Below, piece by piece: positions 7,089 to 12,132 of a stretch of 12,132 bases of DNA (positions within the stretch are counted from its first letter, which is position 1; every line of letters starts with the position of its first letter). Location of the stretch: the NCBI GenBank assembly GCA_021785335.1, contig JAJYFW010000011.1:1-12132 (forward strand), given 5' to 3'. This DNA is from Pseudomonadota bacterium (GTDB lineage Bacteria; Pseudomonadota; Alphaproteobacteria; Acetobacterales; Acetobacteraceae). Under the pieces are notes generated by a model that was given only the letters and a program-made list of their open reading frames with translations, ran no database searches and was not told where the DNA came from. The position numbers were made by a program, and so were the translations under genes.

Positions 7089-7102
7089 GCGTAACGTGAC
7101 GC
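7089..7102. promoter_or_regulatory. Near-palindrome in divergent intergenic region
   Basis: GCGTAACGTGACGC matches its own reverse complement at 12 of 14 positions. It lies between the divergent isomerase (start 7062) and MFS (start 7181) genes, 27 bp upstream of the former. It could be an operator serving both genes. No regulator gene is adjacent, so no factor is proposed. Confidence 0.2.
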
Positions 7103-7166
7103 CATGTCGCGGGCAAATCACCGTTGCGCGACCGGATGGCGCGCGCCGGCCAACGAGGAGCCGGGG

Positions 7167-7172
7167 AAGGAG
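7167..7172 (+). promoter_or_regulatory. Ribosome binding site fixing a GTG start
   Basis: AAGGAG sits 8 nt before the GTG at 7181. The in-frame TTG at 7124 and ATG at 7136 have no comparable site, and they would add a hydrophilic leader ahead of the first membrane helix. Confidence 0.75.
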
Positions 7173-7180
7173 ATAGCGTA

Positions 7181-8533
7181 GTGTGGCGCGACGTATTGCG
7201 TGGCCATAACGGGCGGATCACCGCCACCGCCTGCCTCGGCGAGGCGATCTACGCGATGAACGTCTTCCTCGTTTCCACCGCGATGCCCTCGGTGGTGCGC
7301 GACATCGGCGGCGTGCGCTTCCTCGCCTGGGTCAACACGCTGTATCTCATCGCGGCGATCGTGGTTGGCGCGGCTACGGGTTTCCTCAAGCAGCAACTCG
7401 GATCGCGCCGCCTGATGCTCACCGGGGCGGCATGCTTCGCAATCGGCTCACTTGCCGCGGCGGCGGCTCCGGTCATGCCGGTCATGCTGATCGGGCGGAC
7501 CCTGCAAGGCGCAGGCGAGGGTGCGATCGGGGCCTCCGCATACGCGCTGCTGGCCGAGCGATTGCCCAGCAAGCTGATCCCAAAGGCGCTCGGGGCGATG
7601 GCGATGGTGTGGGCGGTAGGCGCACTGGTAGGGCCGCTCGCCAGCGGTTTACTGACGGAGTTGTTGTCCTGGCGGGTCGCGTTGCTGATGAACCTGCCGT
7701 TGATCGCGGCCTTTGCCGCGCTCGTACTCGGCTCGGCACCGCCAGGCAGCGCCGTGGAAGCAAGCCAGCGGCTTCCCGTGTCCCGCCTCGCGTTTCTCGC
7801 CGCCGGGATCATACTCGTGGCAATCGCCTCGGTCGCCGGGGACATCGCCTGGCTGGCGCTCGCCTGTGGCGGGGCGGCGCTCGTGGGCGTGGTCGCCGCC
7901 GACCGCCTGGCCACGGTGCGCCTTTTCCCCCGCGACGCTTTTCGGCCGGCAAGCCAACTCGGCGCCGTGCTCTGGGTAGCGCTGCTGATGCCGCTCGGCC
8001 AGGCGAGCACCTCGGTCTTCCTGCCCATCACGGTCCAGAATCTCTGGGGTTACCGGCCGGTCGTCGCCGGCATTGTCGTCGCCACGATGGCGCTGTCGTG
8101 GAGCGCGTCGGCGCTGCTCGTGACCCTGCCGCGCGGGCTGACGCCCGTGCTTTGCATCCGCGCCGGCGCGATCCTGACCGCGCTCGGGCTTGCCGCGGCG
8201 ACGCTCGCCATCCCCCACCATGCGCTGCTGCCCCTGCTCGCTGCCCAGGTCACCATCGGGGTCGGCTTCGGCCTGGGCTGGGGCTTCCTCAACCAAGTCG
8301 GGGCCGAGGCCGCGCCGGAGGGCGAGCGCGATCTTGCCGCCGCGCTGCTGCCGACGACGCAGAACACGGGCTACGCGCTCGGTGCCGCAGTCGCAGGCCT
8401 CATTGCCAACGCCACCGGCTATGCGCAGGAACTCGCGATGGGCGCCGGCCATGGCGGGGTCGCCGTGTTCGCCATGGGAACCGCCCTTGCGGCGCTCGGG
8501 GCGCTGGCGAGCCTGCGCCTCAAGGCTCGATGA
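7181..8533 (+). CDS. MFS transporter, DHA2/EmrB-like drug efflux family
   Basis: A 450-residue inner-membrane major facilitator permease, most likely a proton-driven exporter of drugs or small organic molecules. It starts at GTG 7181, chosen for its AAGGAG. The N-terminal half shows a helix around 20-37, a second helix followed by a motif-A-like loop (TGFLKQQLGSRRL, 66-78), the RTLQGAGEGA segment (106-115), and a motif-C-like stretch (WAVGALVGPLASGLL, 144-158) followed by WRVALLMNLPL. These are typical of the DHA2/EmrB group. Helices continue to the C-terminus, with the conserved PTTQNTGYALGAAVAGLI (391-408) near the end. The length is closer to a 12- than a classical 14-helix protein, so helix number is uncertain. 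There is no HlyD-type partner (EmrA) nearby, so it probably works alone. The substrate cannot be predicted. Confidence 0.88.
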   Translation: MWRDVLRGHNGRITATACLGEAIYAMNVFLVSTAMPSVVRDIGGVRFLAWVNTLYLIAAIVVGAATGFLKQQLGSRRLMLTGAACFAIGSLAAAAAPVMPVMLIGRTLQGAGEGAIGASAYALLAERLPSKLIPKALGAMAMVWAVGALVGPLASGLLTELLSWRVALLMNLPLIAAFAALVLGSAPPGSAVEASQRLPVSRLAFLAAGIILVAIASVAGDIAWLALACGGAALVGVVAADRLATVRLFPRDAFRPASQLGAVLWVALLMPLGQASTSVFLPITVQNLWGYRPVVAGIVVATMALSWSASALLVTLPRGLTPVLCIRAGAILTALGLAAATLAIPHHALLPLLAAQVTIGVGFGLGWGFLNQVGAEAAPEGERDLAAALLPTTQNTGYALGAAVAGLIANATGYAQELAMGAGHGGVAVFAMGTALAALGALASLRLKAR

Positions 8534-8549
8534 CGGGACTGCGCCCCGC

Positions 8550-8564
8550 CTGACGCGGCGTCAG
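8550..8564. terminator. Inverted repeat at convergent gene junction
   Basis: Perfect CTGACG-CGG-CGTCAG in the 27-bp gap between the MFS stop and the usp stop; its right arm includes the usp stop codon (TCA on this strand). It could form a 6-bp GC-rich stem in transcripts from either side. No T-run follows, so it is at best a weak bidirectional terminator or an mRNA 3'-end stabiliser. Confidence 0.3.
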
Positions 8565-9316
8565 TGCGACATCAGCACCGGCACCGTCATTCCCTCGAGC
8601 AGGCTGCGGGTGACGCCGCCAAGCACACGCTCACGCATCGGCGTCTGGCCATAGGCGCCGGTGACCAGCAGCCCGATACCGAGATCGGAGGCCTCGTTGA
8701 GCAGCGCCGCTGCTTCCGGAACGCCGTCCGCGACGGTGCGCGAAACCATCACGTTCACCCCGTGATGCGCGAGGTGAGCGGCGACGTCGACCGCGCCGAT
8801 CTCGACCTCCCAGTCATCGCTGGGATCCGTCGCGACCGAGAGCACGGTGACATTTTCCGCGCGCTTCAGGAGCGGCAGCGCGTCGTGCACCGACCGCGTC
8901 GCCTCCCGGCTGCCGTTCCAGCCGATCAGTACCCGGCCCGGCGGCAGGTCGAAGCTGCCGACATAGGGGAGGATCAGCACCGGCCTGCCGACCCGCATCA
9001 GAACCGCCTCGATCTCCTCCCGCATGATCGCGGTGTCGCGGCGACGCGGATCCGCCTGGCCCAGGACCACGAGGTCCGACCGGCGGGCGAGCGCCAGCTT
9101 CGCGGAGCGCGTCCCCGCCGTCAGCGATCCGGCCTCGAGCCCGTTCCGACGCACGGTCTCGGCGAAAAGCGAGGCACATGGCGCCTCCTCGGCGCCCGCC
9201 ATCGCGGCGCCCTCGAGCCGCGCCTCCCACGCGACTGCCAGGCGGGCGGCGGTGTCCAGTACCTTCGTGCCGCCCTCGCTGGCGTCGAAGAGAACGGCGA
9301 TGTCCTTGATGCTCAT
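8561..9316 (-). CDS. Tandem-domain universal stress protein (UspA family)
   Basis: A 251-residue cytoplasmic protein with two Usp domains (about 1-118 and 126-250), the usual size of the tandem class. The second domain has IGWNGSREA (131-139) and the ATP-binding signature G-2x-G-9x-G (G220, G223, G233) in TGAYGQTPMRERVLGGVT; glycine replaces the frequent serine after the last G. The first domain lacks a canonical signature (it has VLGQADPRRRDTA), so only the C-terminal half is likely to bind ATP. It starts at ATG 9316, with a strong GGAGG (9322-9326) at 5-nt spacing; the in-frame TTG upstream is ignored. It diverges from hemN across about 93 bp holding an FNR-type box and a 14-bp palindrome. 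Low-oxygen or redox induction is therefore plausible, as known for usp genes under FNR/ANR in other Proteobacteria. Confidence 0.92.
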   Translation of the reverse strand: MSIKDIAVLFDASEGGTKVLDTAARLAVAWEARLEGAAMAGAEEAPCASLFAETVRRNGLEAGSLTAGTRSAKLALARRSDLVVLGQADPRRRDTAIMREEIEAVLMRVGRPVLILPYVGSFDLPPGRVLIGWNGSREATRSVHDALPLLKRAENVTVLSVATDPSDDWEVEIGAVDVAAHLAHHGVNVMVSRTVADGVPEAAALLNEASDLGIGLLVTGAYGQTPMRERVLGGVTRSLLEGMTVPVLMSH

Positions 9317-9333
9317 GGGAACCTCCAAAAGCA

Positions 9334-9347
9334 ATTTCCGCGGAAAT
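9334..9347. promoter_or_regulatory. Perfect 14-bp palindrome upstream of usp
   Basis: ATTTCCGCGGAAAT is fully self-complementary and lies 18 bp upstream of the usp start, where the core promoter or an operator would be. It does not match the FNR box 14 bp further on. A dimeric regulator site is the natural reading, but I cannot name the factor. Confidence 0.4.
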
Positions 9348-9360
9348 CCATGTGGGGTCG

Positions 9361-9374
9361 TTGACGCAGATCAA
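9361..9374. promoter_or_regulatory. FNR/FixK-type box in the usp-hemN divergent region
   Basis: TTGAC-GCAG-ATCAA fits the FNR/FixK consensus TTGAY-N4-RTCAA without mismatch. Its centre (9367.5) is 41-43 bp upstream of the position where the hemN -10 would place the transcript start, the class II activator geometry. hemN is a well-known FNR/FnrL/FixK target in Proteobacteria. On the usp side the same spacing would start transcripts inside the Shine-Dalgarno, so control of usp by this box is less certain. Confidence 0.85.
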
Positions 9375-9399
9375 GTCGCGGTGCGGCCGGGGTGGGCAT

Positions 9400-9405
9400 C
9401 ATAAT
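9400..9405 (+). promoter_or_regulatory. Candidate hemN -10 element
   Basis: CATAAT differs from TATAAT at one base and ends 4 nt before the hemN ATG (9410). The -35 region would be covered by the FNR box. Normal -10 to start spacing (4-9 nt after the hexamer) puts +1 at about 9410-9412, that is at or inside the start codon. Confidence 0.5.
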
Positions 9406-9409
9406 TGTT

Positions 9410-10750
9410 ATGGACATTCGCACCCTGCTCGCCCGCTATGGCGGCGACGTTCCCCGGTACACGTCCTACCCGACGGCGCCGCATTTCGGACCGTCGGTGG
9501 ACGCGGACACATATGCATCCTGGCTCGCGGCGACGGATCCGACGGCGCCTGTGTCACTCTATCTGCATGTGCCGTTCTGCGACGAGCTGTGCCTCTACTG
9601 CGGCTGCAGCACCACGGTCGCGCGCCGGGCGGATGTACGGCAGAGCTACGCGAACCTGCTGGTCCGCGAGATCGGACTGGTTGCCGCGGCGCTCGGCAAG
9701 CGTCGGCGCGTGACGCACATCCACTGGGGCGGGGGCACGCCGACCGCGTTGCCGGGCAAAGCGATGCGCGAGGTCGACGCGGCGCTGCGCCAGCATTTCG
9801 ACCTTGAGAACGACGCCGAAGTGGCGGTCGAGCTCGATCCGCGCCATCTCGGCGGCGACCGGATAGCGGCGCTGGCAGCCATCGGTACGCGCCGGGCCAG
9901 CTTCGGGGTCCAGGATTTCGACCCGCAGGTGCAGCAGGCGATCGGGCGCATCCAGTCGCATGCTCAGACCGCGACCGCGGTTGCCGCCATGCGCGGAATC
10001 GGGGTGCGTTCGATCAACCTCGACCTCATGTACGGGCTGCCGCACCAGACGCCGGCGGGCGCGGCGGAGACGGCGCGCCGGGCGCTGGCCCTCGCCCCCG
10101 ATCGGGTGGCGGTGTTCGGCTACGCGCATGTGCCCTGGATGCGCCAGCGCCAGAAGCTGCTGCCCGAGGCGGCTTTGCCAGGGCCGCTCGAGCGCTTCGC
10201 CAGCCGGGCGGCGATCGATGCCACCATGCGCGAGGCGGGCTTCGTCGCCATCGGGCTCGACCATTACGCCAGGTCGCAGGACAGCCTCGCGCGGGCGGCG
10301 GCCGAGGGACATCTGGTCCGCAACTTCCAGGGCTACACGACCGACGATGCGCCGGTCCTGCTCGGCTTTGGGGCCTCGTCGATCGGCACGCTGCCGCAGG
10401 GGTTCGTGCAGAACCACGCGGACGTTCCCTCTTGGCGCGAGGCACTGAACGCCGGGCGGCTGCCGGTCGCGCGCGGCATCGCGCCGACGCCGGAGGACCG
10501 GATGCGGGCGGAGATCATCTCGCGCCTGCTGTGCGACCTCTCGGTCAATCTCGGCGCCGTGGCGCGGCGGCACAACCTGCCGCTCGCCTGGCCGACGGCG
10601 GCGCTGCGGACGATGGAGCGCGACGGCCTGCTGGTCTTCGATCACGGGCGCATCCGCGTGCGTGAGGAGGGCCGCCCGTTCCTGCGCAGCATCGCCGCGC
10701 TGTTCGACACGCGGCTCGCGCTCGCCGGACGGCACAGCCAAGCGGTCTGA
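9410..10750 (+). CDS. hemN: Oxygen-independent coproporphyrinogen III oxidase (dehydrogenase)
   Basis: Radical-SAM enzyme that oxidatively decarboxylates coproporphyrinogen III to protoporphyrinogen IX without oxygen, in anaerobic or micro-oxic haem (and, where present, bacteriochlorophyll) synthesis. The 446 residues include the [4Fe-4S] motif C57-x3-C61-x2-C64-G-C66 (FCDELCLYCGC), the SAM-binding GGGTP (107-111), and the N-terminal RYTSYPTAPHF (16-26). That last motif is characteristic of true HemN rather than the HemW haem chaperone, as is the length near 450. The ATG at 9410 is preferred; an in-frame GTG at 9392 would add six residues (MGIIIV) and has no better ribosome binding site. No Shine-Dalgarno lies in the normal window before the ATG, and the promoter geometry suggests a leaderless or nearly leaderless mRNA. 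It is divergent from usp and is likely activated under low oxygen via the box at 9361-9374. Confidence 0.95.
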   Translation: MDIRTLLARYGGDVPRYTSYPTAPHFGPSVDADTYASWLAATDPTAPVSLYLHVPFCDELCLYCGCSTTVARRADVRQSYANLLVREIGLVAAALGKRRRVTHIHWGGGTPTALPGKAMREVDAALRQHFDLENDAEVAVELDPRHLGGDRIAALAAIGTRRASFGVQDFDPQVQQAIGRIQSHAQTATAVAAMRGIGVRSINLDLMYGLPHQTPAGAAETARRALALAPDRVAVFGYAHVPWMRQRQKLLPEAALPGPLERFASRAAIDATMREAGFVAIGLDHYARSQDSLARAAAEGHLVRNFQGYTTDDAPVLLGFGASSIGTLPQGFVQNHADVPSWREALNAGRLPVARGIAPTPEDRMRAEIISRLLCDLSVNLGAVARRHNLPLAWPTAALRTMERDGLLVFDHGRIRVREEGRPFLRSIAALFDTRLALAGRHSQAV

Positions 10751-10761
10751 GCGGGTCAGAC
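10745..10761. terminator. Inverted repeat spanning both stop codons of convergent genes
   Basis: Perfect GTCTGA-GCGGG-TCAGAC: the left arm ends with the hemN TGA and the right arm begins with the complement of the SIS-gene TGA. A 6-bp stem with a 5-nt loop could form in either transcript. No clean T-run follows, so termination is only a possibility. Confidence 0.35.
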
Positions 10762-11760
10762 GGTTCGTGTGACTTTTGCGAGCCCCGGCGGGCGGTCCGG
10801 GTCCCGCCCGCGGGAACGTGAGGCAGCCTCGGCCGCGAGATAAAAGCGCAGCAGCAATGTGGCGAGGTCGCAAACCGGGTCGTCCGGCGGCAGTGACGGC
10901 AGGCGCGCGGCACCGGCGAGATCGACCGTCGAAAGCATCGGAACGCCCGCGGCGAGCGGTTCCAGCACGGCGCGCGCCGGCGCCAGCGCCCGATCCTCGG
11001 CCAGCAGGGCAACGATCGGGAAGGCGGCGCCGGCCAGGGCACGCGGCCCGTGCGCCAGTTCGGCGGCGCTGAAGGCCAGCGCCGGGAGGCCGCAGGTCTC
11101 AGCGAGTTTCAGCCCCGCCTCCTCCACAATGCCGAGGCCGGGACCACGGCCGACGACAAAGAGGTGCTGTGCCGTGGCCAGCAGGGATTCCAGCGCCGAC
11201 CAATCGAGCGCCGCCGCTTCGCGCAGGCGCGCGGGAAGCCGTGCCAGGCCGGGCCTTGCGTGTCCGCTCCAGGTCTCGATCAAGGCGAGGCCGGCCGCGA
11301 TGGTCGCCAGCACGGTCTTCGTCGCCGCAACGCTTCGCTCCGGACCCGCGCGGATATCAAGCACCGCCTCGCAGGTGGCAGCGAGCGGCGAGGCGGCGTC
11401 GTTGACGATGGCGAGAGTGAAGGCACCGCCCGCCCGCGCCGACCGCGCCTCCGCGATCAGGTCCGGGCTTTTGCCGGACTGGCTCACGGCGAGGAACAGC
11501 GCGCCCCTGAGTTTCTGGCGCACACCATAGACCGAGGCGATGGAAGGCATGCCGGCGGCCGCGACCAGGCCCAGCTCCTGCGCCAGCACGTAGCGCAGCA
11601 CTGTGCCGGCGTGGCCGGAACTGCCGCGCGCGGAGAGCAGCACGAAGGGCGGGTCGAGGGCGCGCAGCCGCGCGCCGAGAGCCGCGAAATCCGCTCCCGC
11701 GAGGCAGCGCGCCACCGCCTCCGGCGCCTCCAGCGTCTCGGTGCGCATCAGGCTGGTCAT
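10756..11760 (-). CDS. Double-SIS-domain protein (NagB-II/GlmS/AgaS-like)
   Basis: A 334-residue cytoplasmic sugar-phosphate isomerase or deaminase candidate with two SIS domains and no glutaminase domain. SIS-1 has ARGSSGHAG (44-52), the phosphate-binding SQSGKSPD (93-100) and the GPERSVAATKT segment (139-149, E141). SIS-2 has VGRGPGLGIVEEAGLKLAE (203-221) and AELAHGPRAL (233-242), close to the GlmS isomerase pattern. Proteins of this build include type II glucosamine-6-phosphate deaminase (NagB-II) and AgaS, which deaminate amino-sugar phosphates. That is the best guess, but the exact substrate is unproven. The start ATG (11760) overlaps the stop of the upstream permease gene as ATGA, so the two are translationally coupled and probably serve one uptake and catabolic pathway, perhaps amino sugars or muropeptide fragments. 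Confidence 0.88.
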   Translation of the reverse strand: MTSLMRTETLEAPEAVARCLAGADFAALGARLRALDPPFVLLSARGSSGHAGTVLRYVLAQELGLVAAAGMPSIASVYGVRQKLRGALFLAVSQSGKSPDLIAEARSARAGGAFTLAIVNDAASPLAATCEAVLDIRAGPERSVAATKTVLATIAAGLALIETWSGHARPGLARLPARLREAAALDWSALESLLATAQHLFVVGRGPGLGIVEEAGLKLAETCGLPALAFSAAELAHGPRALAGAAFPIVALLAEDRALAPARAVLEPLAAGVPMLSTVDLAGAARLPSLPPDDPVCDLATLLLRFYLAAEAASRSRGRDPDRPPGLAKVTRTV

Positions 11761-12132
11761 CGTGCCCTCAGCCTCGGGTCGAGCCGGTCCTGCAGCCCGT
11801 CGCCCACCAGGTTGAAGCCGAGGGCGGCGAGCAGGATCGCGAGCCCCGAGAACACCGCGGGCCAAGGGGAGAAGGTCAGCAGGGAACGAGCGTCGGACAG
11901 CATGCGCCCGAGCGAGGCCGCGGGCGGCTGGGTGCCGAGCCCCAGAAAGGAGAGCGATGCCTCCACCAGGATCGCGGTGGAGAGCGAGAGGGAGGTCTGC
12001 ACCAGAATCACCGGCGCAAGGTTCGGCACCACGTGGCGGGTCAGCAGGCGCCAGGGTGAGGCGCCGACCGCGCGCGAGGCGGCGACGTAGTCGGATTCGC
12101 GCAGCACCAGCGCCGGGGCGCGCAGCACGCGC
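11757..12132 (-). CDS. ABC transporter permease, DppC/OppC family, C-terminal part
   Basis: The last 125 or so residues of an inner-membrane permease; the 5' part lies beyond the window. It contains the cytoplasmic EAA loop that contacts the ATPase (ESDYVAASRAVGASPW and onwards to HVVPNLAPV). Two hydrophobic segments follow, and the tail GFNLVGDGLQDRLDPRLR is highly characteristic of DppC/OppC-type permeases. These systems import di- and oligopeptides, nickel, or oligosaccharide-like compounds. The ATGA overlap with the SIS gene downstream suggests the cargo contains an amino sugar, as in SIS/NagA-linked Dpp-type operons, but the missing upstream genes (other permease, binding protein, ATPases) are needed to say more. 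Confidence 0.92.
   Translation of the reverse strand, partial: RVLRAPALVLRESDYVAASRAVGASPWRLLTRHVVPNLAPVILVQTSLSLSTAILVEASLSFLGLGTQPPAASLGRMLSDARSLLTFSPWPAVFSGLAILLAALGFNLVGDGLQDRLDPRLRAR

Noticed and set aside
7124..7180. Upstream TTG/ATG starts for the MFS gene
   Set aside because: No ribosome binding site, and they add a hydrophilic leader; GTG 7181 has AAGGAG at 8 nt.
9554..10873. 439-codon open frame antisense to hemN
   Set aside because: Low-complexity Arg/Gln-rich translation running across two real genes; shadow of codon bias.
11050..12090. Long open frame antisense to the SIS and permease genes
   Set aside because: The opposite strand encodes two recognisable proteins with a coupled ATGA junction; this frame has no motif.

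Overview
The window is very GC-rich, densely packed DNA with mostly ATG starts and clear AGGAG-type ribosome binding sites. The gene content (sigma-54 two-component system, HemN, tandem Usp protein, GST-kappa-like isomerase, SIS protein beside a Dpp-type ABC transporter) suggests an alphaproteobacterial chromosome, plausibly Rhodospirillales/Acetobacteraceae. That placement is inference from composition and gene style. I see no mobile element, CRISPR array, tRNA or rRNA.

Layout. (1) Positions 1-3336 (+): the 3' part of a sensor histidine kinase, a 1-base-overlapping NtrC-type sigma-54 response regulator, and a secreted protein with two duplicated domains and a His/Met-rich tail. Between regulator and secreted protein lies a near-consensus -24/-12 sigma-54 promoter, with a perfect 17-bp palindrome about 110 bp upstream of the predicted transcript start, inside the 3' end of the regulator gene. 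This looks like a self-contained sense-and-respond cassette and is the best candidate here for an undescribed system. (2) Positions 3338-4313 (-): pyrF and a tiny lipoprotein with two W-x-x-G-x-W/F motifs. (3) Positions 4314-4823: the only long gene-poor stretch, perhaps holding a decayed coding remnant. (4) Positions 4824-6443 (+): an acetolactate-synthase-like thiamine diphosphate enzyme, overlapping tail-to-tail with a DsbA/GST-kappa-fold isomerase (6421-7062, -). (5) Positions 7181-8533 (+): an MFS drug-transporter-like permease. (6) Positions 8561-10750: a tandem universal stress protein (-) and the oxygen-independent coproporphyrinogen III oxidase hemN (+) diverge from a region with a perfect FNR/FixK-type box. 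Box and -10 spacing predict a hemN transcript starting at or within a few bases of the ATG, so hemN may be leaderless. (7) Positions 10756-12132 (-): an amino-sugar-type double-SIS protein coupled by an ATGA overlap to a Dpp/Opp-type ABC permease that runs off the window end.

Four convergent gene pairs meet within 28 bp or overlap (3336/3338, 6443/6421, 8533/8561, 10750/10756). Two of these junctions carry short perfect inverted repeats that include stop codons.

Functional links supported by the sequence are the two-component system driving the secreted protein through sigma-54, low-oxygen control of hemN and perhaps the usp gene, and a likely amino-sugar or peptide uptake operon at the right edge. 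The other genes look like unrelated housekeeping or metabolic units.
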